DNA of 64,000 nucleotides from Micromonospora_J zhanjiangensis (GCF_042650605.1 NZ_JBHSBN010000011.1:147556-211555); one strand, 5' to 3'; counted from the stretch's first letter, positions 51,330 through 60,311 are shown. Numbers and translations are program-made. Notes: generated by a model from the sequence alone, not told the origin.

Positions 51330-51833
51330 ATGTCATCGACCCGTCGTGCAGTCCGCCGCCGCGTGCTCACCATGCTCGTGGCCGGCGCCGCAGCGATCGG
51401 CGCCGTACTCGGCTTCAGCACCCCCGCCTTCGCGGTCAGCCAGTCCAGCGCCGCCTCCCAGTTCAGGGCCGCCGGCGTCACCTGGAGTTCCAGCGGTGGT
51501 TGCACCAACCGCAACCAGTCGAACTGCACCTCGTTCGAGGGGATCCGTCAGGCCACCATCGACGGTGTCATCACCTTCAAGCGGATCAGCGGGTGCGCCA
51601 TCAACATCACCGGTGGTACCGAGACCGGCCACGCCAGCGGCACCTACAGCCACTGGAACGGTTACAAGGTGGACGTCGGCATGACGACCTGCGTGACCAA
51701 CTACATCAAGGGCCACTACACCTACGTCGGTTACATCTCCGGCTGGGGCTACCAGTACAAGGCCCCGTCGGGCAACCTCTACACCGACGAGGGCAACCAC
51801 TGGGACATCCTCTACTACACCTGCGGCTGCTGA
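51330..51833 (+). CDS. Secreted M15-like zinc peptidase
   Basis: 167 residues from ATG 51330 (MSSTRRAVRRRVL). Signal peptide about 1-33 ending PAFAVS. The mature domain carries SHWNGYKVD, matching the S-H-x2-G-x3-D zinc motif of VanY/M15 peptidases, and a late GNHWDI histidine as third ligand. Six cysteines suggest disulphides. It may trim peptidoglycan peptides or act as an antibacterial exoenzyme. Confidence 0.75.
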   Translation: MSSTRRAVRRRVLTMLVAGAAAIGAVLGFSTPAFAVSQSSAASQFRAAGVTWSSSGGCTNRNQSNCTSFEGIRQATIDGVITFKRISGCAINITGGTETGHASGTYSHWNGYKVDVGMTTCVTNYIKGHYTYVGYISGWGYQYKAPSGNLYTDEGNHWDILYYTCGC

Positions 51834-51865
51834 CGTCGCACCGACCTCGCCGCTGCCAGCGAGGG

Positions 51866-51913
51866 AAGGGACTCCGCTCCACGCTTTCCAGCGTGAGCGG
51901 GGTCCCTTCTTTT
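51866..51913 (+). terminator. Terminator after the M15-like gene
   Basis: A 19-bp stem with few mismatches (AAGGGAC...GTCCCTT) followed by CTTTT, 33 bases after the stop. Confidence 0.85.
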
Positions 51914-51940
51914 CGTCGGGCATGCGTCCGAGGGTTCGAT

Positions 51941-51952
51941 GAGAGCGCTCTC
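51941..51952. promoter_or_regulatory. LacI-type operator (GAGAGCGCTCTC)
   Basis: Perfect 12-bp palindrome, 44 bases before the LacI-family gene. It shares the AGCGCT core with the palindrome near the pectate lyase (55525-55536), differing at two symmetric positions. The similar TGGGAGCGCTCCCA is the CelR operator. Confidence 0.72.
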
Positions 51953-51996
51953 GGGCCTATCGTTCATTACACGGTGTCGCGGGGAGTCGATCACAG

Positions 51997-53004
51997 ATGA
52001 ACAAGCTCAAGCCAACGATCGAGGACGTCGCGCGGGAGGCCGGAGTGTCCCGGGCCACCGCGTCGCGCGTCATCAACAACGCGCCCGGTGCCTCCGGGCT
52101 GCTCCGCTCCCGGGTGCACGCCGCCGTGGCGGCGCTCGGCTACCAGCCCAACGAGTCGGCCCGGGCGCTGGCCTCCGGACGCAAGCGCGCGGTCGACCTG
52201 GTTGCCCTCAGCTACGAACCCAGCATCGAACGGCTCGGCGCGGACCCGTACTACAGCCGGGTGCTGGCCGGCATGGTGTCCGCGCTGGAGGGCGTCGACG
52301 CGCAGCTACGGGTCCACGCCGGCCGTCAGGCGGACGGTCCCGACCTGCTCGACCGGGTGGCCGACGACGTCACGGCCGGCGCCGTGCTGATCAACGTACC
52401 GCCGGCGCTGGCCGCCGGGTTCCACCAGCGGTGCGCTCGTACGGTGTCGTTGGGGGCAACCGCGCCGGCCGTGCCGGCGGTCGAGGCCGACAACATCGGC
52501 GGCGCGTACGCGGCCGTCCGGCAGCTGTACGACCTGGGTCGGCGCCGGATCGCGGCGATCCACGGCCCGGAGGCGAACACCTGCGCCATCGACCGGCGCA
52601 TCGGCCACGCCCAAGCGGTACGCGACCTGGGGCTGGCCGACCTCAGCGCCCGTGGCGGTTTCGTCCGCTCCGGCGGTCACCGCGCCGCGGGCGAACTACT
52701 CGCCCGGCATCCCGACATCGACGCGATGTTCGTGGCCTGCGACCTGATGGCCGCCGGCGCGATCCAGGCCATCACCGCCAGCGGCCGGCGCGTCCCGGAG
52801 GACGTCAGCGTCGTCGGCTTCGACGACAGCCTGGTGGCGATCTGCACCAACCCGCCGTTGAGCACCATGCACCTGCCCGTCGAGCAGATGGCCGCCGCCG
52901 CGACCCGCGCGCTGCTGGGCGGTGCCGTGGTGCCCGGTTACCGGGAACGCTTCCCGGTCGAACTGGTCACCCGGGAGAGCACCGGCCACCCCAGCACCGT
53001 CTGA
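51997..53004 (+). CDS. LacI-family sugar regulator
   Basis: 335 residues from ATG 51997. HTH: TIEDVAREAGVSRATASRVINN; hinge: GYQPNESARALASGR. Periplasmic-binding-type effector domain with the signature VPEDVSVVGFDDSLVAICTNPPLSTMHLPVEQM. Likely represses carbohydrate genes when inducer is absent and autoregulates via the palindrome at 51941. Effector unknown; the pectate lyase nearby is a candidate target. Confidence 0.95.
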   Translation: MNKLKPTIEDVAREAGVSRATASRVINNAPGASGLLRSRVHAAVAALGYQPNESARALASGRKRAVDLVALSYEPSIERLGADPYYSRVLAGMVSALEGVDAQLRVHAGRQADGPDLLDRVADDVTAGAVLINVPPALAAGFHQRCARTVSLGATAPAVPAVEADNIGGAYAAVRQLYDLGRRRIAAIHGPEANTCAIDRRIGHAQAVRDLGLADLSARGGFVRSGGHRAAGELLARHPDIDAMFVACDLMAAGAIQAITASGRRVPEDVSVVGFDDSLVAICTNPPLSTMHLPVEQMAAAATRALLGGAVVPGYRERFPVELVTRESTGHPSTV

Positions 53005-53123
53005 CCCCGGCGACAACCGATCCTGCCGGCATACATTCGAGTGCGCCCAGGCCCGCCGCCGGCGCGGGTGACGCCTGCCGCCGGGCCGGGCCGCGAGCGT
53101 CGGCCCGGCGTCGCCGGTCACCG

Positions 53124-53744
53124 TCACGGGTGGGTCGCGTGCCGCGTCGCCCACATCTCGCGGGTCAGCTCGTATTCGACCTCGCCCTGGTCGGTGCCGG
53201 GGATCGGGTCGTCCCAGGTCGGGAAGTACGTGCGGACGTACCGCATGCCGACGGCCGCCATCACGCCCCGGGATCCGGCGTTGACCGTCATCGTCTGGGC
53301 GATCACCCGGCGCTGCCCCACGGTGTCGAAGGCGTGCTCCAGCAGGGCACGGGACGCCTCGCTGGCCAGGCCGAGCCGCCAGTATCGCCGTAGCAGGCGG
53401 TAGCCGAGTTCCGCCACGGTCGGGTCGTCGGGCTGGTCCGGACCGTGCGCCGGCGGCAGCATCATGAGCCCGACGAACTCGCCGCCCTCCTCGCTCGCCG
53501 GTGCCGTCGAACCCCGCGCGCCGCCGTCGGTGCCGAACGCCATCCAGAAGCCCAGCCCGTCGACCTTGTCGGCCAGGGCCATCCGCCGGGCGTGCGACTC
53601 GACCACCTCGTCCCGGGTCCGCGCCCGGTCGTAGAGGTAGCGCAGCACCTCCGGGTCCGAGTCGAGCCGGATCTCCAACTCCAGGTGCCGGTCGGCGAGC
53701 GGGACCAGCAGCAGGCGGTCGGTGCGCAGGATCGGTTGAGCCAC
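53124..53744 (-). CDS. GNAT acetyltransferase (RimJ/RimL type)
   Basis: 206 residues from GTG 53744 (VAQPILRTDRLLLVPLADRH). Typical RimJ-type blocks are LRTDRLLLVP, the acetyl-CoA loop region LGYRLLRRYWRLGLASEASRALLEHAF, and RVIAQTMTVNAGSRGVMAAVGM. N-terminal acetylation of a protein or antibiotic acetylation is possible; substrate unknown. Confidence 0.9.
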   Translation of the reverse strand: MAQPILRTDRLLLVPLADRHLELEIRLDSDPEVLRYLYDRARTRDEVVESHARRMALADKVDGLGFWMAFGTDGGARGSTAPASEEGGEFVGLMMLPPAHGPDQPDDPTVAELGYRLLRRYWRLGLASEASRALLEHAFDTVGQRRVIAQTMTVNAGSRGVMAAVGMRYVRTYFPTWDDPIPGTDQGEVEYELTREMWATRHATHP

Positions 53745-53854
53745 GCGGCCACGATCGCACGAGCCGGTCACCGGGGGCGATCCGATTTCCCGGTACGGGC
53801 CGGACCGCCCGGCGGGAGTACCGGGCCCCGCCGGGCGGTCCTGGATCACCCCCG

Positions 53855-55414
53855 TCAGCCGGCGTAGGTCTCGAACTCGGCGATCCGCGGTGTGCCGCTC
53901 GCGCCGGTGATCTCGAAGTTGATCTTCTTGAGCGAGGTCGCCGCAAAGGTGGCGACGCCCGCCGTGCCGCCGGTGGCCAGGACCGCGCCGGTGTCGTTGT
54001 TGACCAGTCGCCAGCCTGTGACGGTGCCGACGGCGCCCGACGCCTCCCGGATGACGACCCGGGAAACCCTGGTGGCCGAGTCCCACTTCACCGAGACGCG
54101 ACCGGTCGAACCGCTCGGCGACCAGTACGTGCCCGGGTCACCGTCGCAGACGTTGCCGTAGCTGGTCCCGCTCGCCTTGCTGGAGCCGTCCGCGCCGGCG
54201 CCGAGGCTCAGGTTGGTCCCGCCGGGCTGGGTCGGCGGCGGCGTGGTCGGGTTCGGCGGCGTGGTGGGGCCGGAGGTCGGCCCGGACGTGGGGCTGGTCG
54301 GCGTCTGCGGCGCGCAGTTGCCGTCGGACACCTGCAGGCCCTTGCCCGCGCCCGCCGTGCTCGCCACGATCTGCGGCACGCAACCGGCCGCGTCGAGCTG
54401 GTACGCGTACGGGATGCTGATCGTGGTGGTCGACGTCGGGTTGGGGCCGGCCGGGTGGTTCTCGGTGCCCGGGGCCGACCAGGTGACGTTGTCGAAGATG
54501 TTGCCGCCGACCTGCCAGTAGCCCATCAGGTCGGTGTAGAACGTGCCCAGCACGTCCGCCGAGTTCCGGAAGTAGTTGTTCTCCACCTTGGCCTTGCCGC
54601 CGGCCCGGGGGTTGATGCCGGACTTGGTCAGGCCCAGGTAGTAGTTGTCGTAGATGTGCGCGGTCGCGCCGCGCAGCAACGGCGTCCGGGAGTCGATGTT
54701 CTCGTACAGGTTGTGGTGGAAGGTGACCGGCCCGTTGCCGAGGTCGCTGTCGCTGGACCCGACCAGGCCACCCCGACCGGAGTTGCGCAGCGTGTTGTAG
54801 GAGACGGTCACGTAGGTGGTGTCGGCCTTCATGTCGACCAGCGAGTCGTACCCCTGGTCCTCGCCGCCGGAGGCGTACAGCGTGTTGTGGTCGATCCAGA
54901 CGTTGTGGACGCCGCTCTCCATGCCGATGGCGTCGCCGCCGTTGGAGGTCGGCGAGCCCGACTTCTTGACGTTCCGGACGGTCACGTTCTGGATGATGAT
55001 GTTCGAGGCGCTGCGCAGGTGGATGCCGAGCTGGTCGAAGATCGCGCCGCCGCCGACTCCGACGAGCGTGACGTTGCTGACCTCCTTGAGTTCGATCTGG
55101 TCGGCGGCGGTGTTGCAGCTACCGCCGGAGACCTTTGTGGTGTTGCCGTGGTTGATGGTCCCCTCCACCTCGATGATGATCGGGGTGCTGCTGCTGGCCC
55201 GGGTGCACAGGGCCGTGTGGATGGCGGTCCCGGTGGTGGCCCGGACCCGCTGGCCGCCGGCACCACCGGTGGTGCCGCCGTTGAGCGTCGCGTAGCCGGT
55301 CACGCCGCCGGTCGCGGCCGACGCCTGCGGCGTCGGCAGGACCAGAACGGCCCCCACCACCAGGGCCGCCGTGGCCGCTGCCGCTTGAATTCCCCGTACG
55401 ACTGGTCGTCTCAT
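53855..55414 (-). CDS. Secreted pectate lyase with C-terminal sugar-binding domain
   Basis: 519 residues. Signal peptide 1-34 (ends PQASAAT). Beta-helix of PL1: VEGTINHGNTTKVS, the NGGDAIGMESGVHNVWIDHNTLY signature (Ca-binding D), and the RSGRGGLVG/FHHNLYENI region with catalytic Arg. A Thr/Pro linker about 360-400 leads to a F5/8-type domain (NLSLGAGADGSSKASGTSY, GDPGTYWSPSG). It cleaves polygalacturonate. Controlled perhaps by the LacI gene. Confidence 0.93.
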   Translation of the reverse strand: MRRPVVRGIQAAAATAALVVGAVLVLPTPQASAATGGVTGYATLNGGTTGGAGGQRVRATTGTAIHTALCTRASSSTPIIIEVEGTINHGNTTKVSGGSCNTAADQIELKEVSNVTLVGVGGGAIFDQLGIHLRSASNIIIQNVTVRNVKKSGSPTSNGGDAIGMESGVHNVWIDHNTLYASGGEDQGYDSLVDMKADTTYVTVSYNTLRNSGRGGLVGSSDSDLGNGPVTFHHNLYENIDSRTPLLRGATAHIYDNYYLGLTKSGINPRAGGKAKVENNYFRNSADVLGTFYTDLMGYWQVGGNIFDNVTWSAPGTENHPAGPNPTSTTTISIPYAYQLDAAGCVPQIVASTAGAGKGLQVSDGNCAPQTPTSPTSGPTSGPTTPPNPTTPPPTQPGGTNLSLGAGADGSSKASGTSYGNVCDGDPGTYWSPSGSTGRVSVKWDSATRVSRVVIREASGAVGTVTGWRLVNNDTGAVLATGGTAGVATFAATSLKKINFEITGASGTPRIAEFETYAG

Positions 55415-55524
55415 CCTCGCCTCACTCTTTCTCGGTGAACGTCGGGGATGCGCGTCGCCGCGGATCGGGTCGTCAGGGAACCACCGACGTCATCAGCTCG
55501 TCATATCGATTAACTTGAGCATAG

Positions 55525-55536
55525 GAAAGCGCTTTC
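55525..55536. promoter_or_regulatory. LacI-type operator upstream of pectate lyase (GAAAGCGCTTTC)
   Basis: Perfect 12-bp palindrome about 110 bases before the pectate lyase start, 10/12 identical to the site before the LacI gene. Confidence 0.68.
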
Positions 55537-55591
55537 TCCATATCAACAGAGCGCGTGTGCAGGTTATTTGCAGTCGGACCGGTGGACGGGG

Positions 55592-56563
55592 TTACGGCCG
55601 CTGAGGATGGGCGTCGGCCATCGGGTCGAAGAAGTTCCTGAGCGCGGCGGTCGCGTCGCCGATGGCGACCTTGGCGTCGTCGAAGGGGTGGCGGAGGAAC
55701 TCGTGGATCATTCCGTCGTAGCGTTTCACCGTGACAGGAACGCCGGCGGCAGCCAACCGCTGGCCGTACTGCTCCCCCTCGTCGCGCAGGGCGTCGTACT
55801 CGGCGGTGATGACCAAGGCCGGCGGGAGTCCAGTCAGGTCCGGCTCCAGCAGCGGGGACACCAGCGGGTTCAGCTTGTCGTCCGCCTCGGCGAGATAGTG
55901 GTCCATGAACCACTCCTGGGCCGCACGGCTGATGTTGCCGTACTTTCCGGCGAACTCTGTGATCGAGTAATTCGTCCGCCGGAAGTCGAGATCGGGATAG
56001 ATGAGCAGCTGGAATCCGATGTGCGGCCGCCTCGCGGCACGCGCCTTCAGCGCGACCACGGCGGCGAGGTTGCCGCCGGCGCTGTCGCCCGCGACGGCGA
56101 GCCGCGACGGGTCGACACCGAGTTCGTCCGCATTGTCCGCGACCCACGTGGTCGCCGCGTAGCCCGCCTCGACCGGGACGGGAAACCGGTTCTCCGGGGC
56201 GAGCGGGTAGTCGACCGACACGACGACGCTCTGTGCACCGTTGGCCAGTACGCGGGCGAGGCCGTCGTGGGAGTCGAGATCGCCCAGCACGTAGCCGCCA
56301 CCGTGGAAGAACACCACGACGGGGAGCGGCGGGCCGCCGGCCGGTACGCCGAGCGGGCGGTAGATGCGTACGGCCAGGTCACCGGCCTGCGTCGCGGCCA
56401 CCCGGTCGACGACTTCCGCGACCTTCTCCGGCTCGCCGGCGGACGCCGCCGTCAAGCGGCGTGCCCCGGCGCGGGCCTGCTCTGGCGACACGGTGTGCAA
56501 GCCGGCGAAATTGACGGCGGCGAGTCGGTCCAGATGTACCTGGACCTGCGGGTGAAGCGGCAT
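55592..56563 (-). CDS. HSL-family alpha/beta hydrolase (esterase)
   Basis: 323 residues from ATG 56563 (MPLHPQVQVHLDRLAAVNF). HGGGYVLGD oxyanion motif, GDSAGGN nucleophile, acid in TAEYDALRDEG, His in YDGMIHEF. It resembles acetyl esterases and lipases of the HSL family. Divergent from the MerR gene, with the palindrome at 56612-56631 between them. Confidence 0.93.
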   Translation of the reverse strand: MPLHPQVQVHLDRLAAVNFAGLHTVSPEQARAGARRLTAASAGEPEKVAEVVDRVAATQAGDLAVRIYRPLGVPAGGPPLPVVVFFHGGGYVLGDLDSHDGLARVLANGAQSVVVSVDYPLAPENRFPVPVEAGYAATTWVADNADELGVDPSRLAVAGDSAGGNLAAVVALKARAARRPHIGFQLLIYPDLDFRRTNYSITEFAGKYGNISRAAQEWFMDHYLAEADDKLNPLVSPLLEPDLTGLPPALVITAEYDALRDEGEQYGQRLAAAGVPVTVKRYDGMIHEFLRHPFDDAKVAIGDATAALRNFFDPMADAHPQRP

Positions 56564-56611
56564 GGCGTGATCTCCCGACGCGGTGCTGGATGTGTTCTGC
56601 CCCAGCCTGTA

Positions 56612-56631
56612 ACTTGAACCGCGATTCAAGT
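56612..56631. promoter_or_regulatory. MerR-type operator
   Basis: ACTTGAA-CCGCGA-TTCAAGT is a perfect 7-bp inverted repeat between divergent esterase and MerR genes, where a MerR-type activator would sit. Confidence 0.72.
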
Positions 56632-56686
56632 CAAGAAGACGTCGGCGCCATTCCAGGCGCTGCCGATCGGGGTAGGAGCTGAGGCC

Positions 56687-57088
56687 GTGACACGCGCCGC
56701 GGAACTGGACATCGCCGAAGTCGCCGAGCGGACGGGGATGACGGCATCGGCCCTGAGGTTCTACGAGCGGCGCGGACTGATCATGTCGAAGGGCCGGCAC
56801 GGCCTGCGCCGAACCTTCGACCGCGACGTCCTCGACCGGATCGTCCTCATCGGTTGCGCACAGGCGGCCGGGTTCACCCTGGCACAGATCGCACGCTTCC
56901 TCGTCGCTACTCCCGGCGACGCCGAGTTGCGCGAACGGATGACCGAAAAGGCGCGCGAGTTGGACCAGGACATCGACCGCCTGACCCGCATGCGCGACAG
57001 CCTCCGACACGCGTCCACCTGCACGCACACGCCGCTCATCGAGTGCCCCGAGTTCAAGGCACGCATCACGGACGCGCGCCCCGCCTGA
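56687..57088 (+). CDS. MerR-family regulator
   Basis: 133 residues from GTG 56687. HTH: DIAEVAERTGMTASALRFYERRGL; dimerisation helix ELRERMTEKARELDQDIDRL. The C-terminal CTHTPLIEC is like a reduced SoxR-type metal/redox segment but lacks the full C-x2-C-x-C-x5-C. It probably controls the divergent esterase. Confidence 0.92.
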   Translation: MTRAAELDIAEVAERTGMTASALRFYERRGLIMSKGRHGLRRTFDRDVLDRIVLIGCAQAAGFTLAQIARFLVATPGDAELRERMTEKARELDQDIDRLTRMRDSLRHASTCTHTPLIECPEFKARITDARPA

Positions 57089-57620
57089 ACGGCGGCCACA
57101 CCGACCGGTGCACGGCGGCGGTCGGCGACCAGGTCACGCTGGACACGAGCGCGAAGTGACGATCTGCCACTTCGCACCAGCAACGACGTCGCAAGCTGAT
57201 CAGCGCACTCGCGGGGAGTGCACTGGCCGTCGCCACCGTCGGGCTGCTGCCCGCGTCCCCCGCGACCGCCGCCCCCGCCCGGGCGGACCTGGTCGTCGCC
57301 GCCTCCGCCGACCCCGCCGAGGTGCCGGCCGATGGCGGCTGGTCGACCCCTCGCGGTCGACCTGCACAACTCCGCAGACCTCGGGCCAGCCCGGCTACCT
57401 GGCCACCGTCAACCCCGACGGCAGCTACGTCGCGTACGCCCGCCCGGGCACCTACCGGGTCGAGTTCTACGTGCAGGACCCGCACGAATTCATCGACTCG
57501 ACCGACTCGGACCTCGTCTACCACTGGAACGAGACCGGCGGCTACAACAACTACGGCTACACCGACTGGTTCACCGCCACGACCGGTGACCAGGTCACGC
57601 TGGACGCGGGCGTGAACTGA
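57089..57620 (+). pseudogene. Decayed secreted-protein genes (two fragments)
   Basis: A short tail (TAAVGDQVTLDTSAK, stop 57157-57159) repeats the C-terminus of the following fragment (TATTGDQVTLDAGVN, stop 57618-57620), so one copy lost its body. The second fragment has a signal peptide in one frame (RRKLISALAGSALAVATVGLLP) but no start codon, and shifts frame near 57370-57400 before the conserved beta-sandwich (GYLATVNPDGSYVAYARPGTYRVEFY). Two lesions make it a pseudogene. The fold looks like a carboxypeptidase-regulatory-type domain. Confidence 0.8.
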
Positions 57621-57649
57621 CGGTTCGCGTCACGACGTACGGGTGACAT

Positions 57650-57683
57650 CCGGGCGGGTCGGCCTCGTGGCCGGCCCGCCCGG
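57650..57683. terminator. GC-rich hairpin terminator
   Basis: CCGGGCGGG with GGCC-TCGT-GGCC and CCCGCCCGG form a nested stem between the pseudogene and the end of the LysR gene. Confidence 0.7.
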
Positions 57684-57764
57684 GCGGCTTCGGTGCAGGA
57701 TCTTCCGCCGGGCATCACGTCCGGCTGGGGCCGTCCTCCGCGACGGCAACGTCGGCCCGGACTC

Positions 57765-58706
57765 CTACCGTCGTTGGGCCTTCGGCTGGCTCCCGGCGAC
57801 GGCCACGGTGTCCCGGCTCCGGATGGTCGCGGCGGCGCGGTGCAACTCGGTGAGGGCGGTCCGGACGGCCCGCCGCGCGGTCCGCTCCGGACGATGGAGT
57901 ACGTCGATGTGCCGCCGGGCGTGCACGCCGCTGAGCGGCTTGAGGACCAGCGCCGGATGCGGTCGGGTGGTCCAGCGGGGAATCAGCGCCAGCCCGCCGC
58001 CCGCGGCCACCATCTCGGCGACCACGGAGAACTCGTTCACCCGGTGGACGATGTCGAGCCGGCGGTTCGCGGCGGTGCCGATGGCCTCGATCGTCGCCAT
58101 CACCGGAAAGCCGTCGTGCACGGTGATCCAGGGCTGGTCGGCCACGTCGCGCGGGGTGAGCCGGTGCTTGCCGGCCAGCGGATGCGTGCTCGGCATCGCC
58201 ACGTCGAGCGGTTCGCGCAGCAGCGTGGCGGCGGCCACGGTAGCCGGCCACGGGGGCGTGTGGTCGAGCCGGTGGGCCAGCACCAGGTCATAACTCCGGG
58301 TGAGCCGGGGAAACTGGTCCTGCGCGACGTCCTCGTCGGCCAGCGTCAGCCGGGGCCCGTCCGGCCCGGCGACGCGCAGCAGCAACGGGAAGAACGCCGC
58401 CGCCGCGCTGTGGAACGCCGCCACCGACACGTCGGCGTCCGGTCGCTCGACGAAGTCGGCGACGGTGTGCCGTGCCCGGGCCAGGGCGGTTTCCACCTCG
58501 ATCGCCGCGGCGGCGAGTGCCTGCCCGGCGTCGGTCAGCACCACCCGCCGACCGTCCCGCTCGGTGAGCGGGACGGGAATCGAGCGCTGCAGCAGCCGTA
58601 GCTGTTGGGAGATCGCCGACGGGGTCACCAGCAGCGCCTCGGCGACCGCGGTGATGCTCCCGAGTTCCCCCAGCTCACGCAGGATCCGCAATTGTCGCGC
58701 GTCCAT
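57765..58706 (-). CDS. LysR-family regulator
   Basis: 313 residues from ATG 58706. HTH: RQLRILRELGELGSITAVAEALLVTPSAISQQLRLLQ (residues 4-40). Effector domain from about 90 with LRVAGPDGPRLTLADED, AMPSTHPLAGK and GGGLALIPRW. Divergent from the EamA exporter, its likely target. Direct repeats GTTGGTTC at 58732 and 58744 lie in the shared promoter. Confidence 0.93.
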   Translation of the reverse strand: MDARQLRILRELGELGSITAVAEALLVTPSAISQQLRLLQRSIPVPLTERDGRRVVLTDAGQALAAAAIEVETALARARHTVADFVERPDADVSVAAFHSAAAAFFPLLLRVAGPDGPRLTLADEDVAQDQFPRLTRSYDLVLAHRLDHTPPWPATVAAATLLREPLDVAMPSTHPLAGKHRLTPRDVADQPWITVHDGFPVMATIEAIGTAANRRLDIVHRVNEFSVVAEMVAAGGGLALIPRWTTRPHPALVLKPLSGVHARRHIDVLHRPERTARRAVRTALTELHRAAATIRSRDTVAVAGSQPKAQRR

Positions 58707-58787
58707 GCCCGCAGTGTAGGGCAGCTAAAGCGTTGGTTCAGAAGTTGGTTCTTCACTTCATCGTCGGGGGTGCGGCAGCGTAGGGCG

Positions 58788-59738
58788 GTGCCCGATACGC
58801 GCCGTACCGATGTGGTGCTTCTGCTCGTCGCGATCGTCTGGGGTTCCAGCTATCTCGCGGCGAAGAGCGCCACCGTCGCCCTGCCGGTCCTGGTGGTGCT
58901 GTTCGCCAGGTACGCGATCTCCGCGCTCGCCTGCCTCACCCTCCAGACCCCGCGCCGCGCGTCCCGCCGGTGGAGTCCCGCCGAACTCCGCGTCGGCGCG
59001 ATCCTGGGCGTCACCCAGACGGCCGTCCTGGTGCTGGAGACGTACGGGGTGGCACACACCAGTGCCGCCAACGCCGGCCTGATCATCAGCCTCACCATCG
59101 TCCTGACGCCGCTGCTGGACCGTACCGGCGCCCGTGGCCGGCTGCCGTTGGCGTTCTTCGGAGCCACCGGCGTCTGCGTGCTGGCCGTCGGACTTCTGAT
59201 GTCCGGCACCGGCCTGCACGCCCCGCGCACGGGAGACCTGCTCATGCTGGCCGCCGCCGTGGTGCGAGCCGGACACGTCGCGTTGGTCGGCCGGCTCACC
59301 GCGGACCATGCCGTCCGTCCGCTGCCCCTGACCACCGTCCAGACAGTCGTCGGTGCCGCGCTGTTGCTGGCGCCGGCCTCGACCGAGCTGGACGTCCTGG
59401 CCCACGCCAGCGGCACGACCTGGGCGCAACTGGTCTACCTGGCCCTGTTCTGCAGCGTGTTCGCCTTCCTGGCCCAGACCTGGGCGGTGCAGCGGACCTC
59501 CGCGAGCCGGGCCAGCCTGCTGCTGGGCACCGAACCGGTCTGGGCCGTCGTGGCCGGAATCGCCCTCGGCGGCGAACGACTCACCGTCCTGGCCACCCTC
59601 GGCGCGGGGCTGATGGTCGCCGGCACGTACTGGGGCCAGGCCGTTGAACGCGCCCACCGCACCCGTACCCGCACCCGTACCCGAACTTCGTCGAAGGAGA
59701 ACGGCACGTGCCGTACGCCGACACCTACCAGCGCCTGA
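58788..59738 (+). CDS. EamA/DMT-family exporter
   Basis: 316 residues from GTG 58788 (VPDTRRTDVVLLLVAIVWGSSY). Ten membrane helices in two EamA repeats. The C-terminal tail contains RTRTRTRTR repeats. Overlaps the YbaK-like gene by 31 bases. Probably exports amino acids or metabolites under LysR control. Confidence 0.9.
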   Translation: MPDTRRTDVVLLLVAIVWGSSYLAAKSATVALPVLVVLFARYAISALACLTLQTPRRASRRWSPAELRVGAILGVTQTAVLVLETYGVAHTSAANAGLIISLTIVLTPLLDRTGARGRLPLAFFGATGVCVLAVGLLMSGTGLHAPRTGDLLMLAAAVVRAGHVALVGRLTADHAVRPLPLTTVQTVVGAALLLAPASTELDVLAHASGTTWAQLVYLALFCSVFAFLAQTWAVQRTSASRASLLLGTEPVWAVVAGIALGGERLTVLATLGAGLMVAGTYWGQAVERAHRTRTRTRTRTSSKENGTCRTPTPTSA

Positions 59739-60205
59739 TCGGCCTGCTCGACACGAGCGCGACCCCGTACCGGCTCATCGACCACGAGCCCGAGGGCAGC
59801 ACCGAGGCGGTCAGCGCGCTGCGCGGACACCCCGCGTCGTACGCCGCGAAGTGCATCGTCCTGCGGGTCAAAATCGACCGGCGGACCACCCGTCATGTGC
59901 TCGCGGTCGTTCCGGGCGACCGGCGGGTGGACCTCGACGCCGTACGGACGCTGTTCGGCGCCCGCTACGTCGGGTTCAGCGACGCGTCCACCGCTGAACG
60001 GTTGGCCCAGGCGGTCCCCGGCACCGTCCTCCCCTTCTCCTTCGATGCCGCGCTCGAACTGGTGGTGGACCCGGAGGTCGTCGCCCTACCACAGCTCTAC
60101 TTCAACGCTGCGCGCCTGGACCGGTCGGTGGTGATCTCCGGTGCCGACTACGCCAGGCTCACCCGACCACGCATCGAATCCATCGCCGGACCGGCCGCAC
60201 CCTGA
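59708..60205 (+). CDS. YbaK/ProX-type aminoacyl-tRNA deacylase
   Basis: 165 residues from GTG 59708 with GAAGGAG ten bases upstream. YbaK motifs: HEPEGSTEAVSALRG, YAAKCIVLRVK (catalytic Lys), GARYVGFSDASTAERL. It hydrolyses mischarged tRNAs or related esters. Cotranscribed with the exporter. Confidence 0.9.
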   Translation: MPYADTYQRLIGLLDTSATPYRLIDHEPEGSTEAVSALRGHPASYAAKCIVLRVKIDRRTTRHVLAVVPGDRRVDLDAVRTLFGARYVGFSDASTAERLAQAVPGTVLPFSFDAALELVVDPEVVALPQLYFNAARLDRSVVISGADYARLTRPRIESIAGPAAP

Positions 60206-60274
60206 CACCCGCGTCGCCGTACGGCAGGCTCGTGGTCGATTCCGTGCCTCATGTCGGATCGACCGTCACGCAGG

Positions 60275-60296
60275 GCAGCGGTCTCGTGACCGCTGC
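60275..60296. promoter_or_regulatory. Perfect inverted repeat in promoter
   Basis: GCAGCGGTC-TCGT-GACCGCTGC, four bases before the TATTTT -10 of the membrane-protein gene; a likely operator. Confidence 0.6.
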
Positions 60297-60299
60297 TGC

Positions 60300-60305
60300 T
60301 ATTTT
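60300..60305 (+). promoter_or_regulatory. -10 box of the two-helix protein gene
   Basis: TATTTT six bases before ATG 60312; no ribosome site, so a leaderless transcript is expected. Confidence 0.55.
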
Positions 60306-60311
60306 GCCGGC

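Noticed and set aside
57108..57620. Intact 170-residue gene
   Set aside because: The first half of this frame is Arg-rich shadow sequence; the real signal peptide is in another frame, so the locus is broken.
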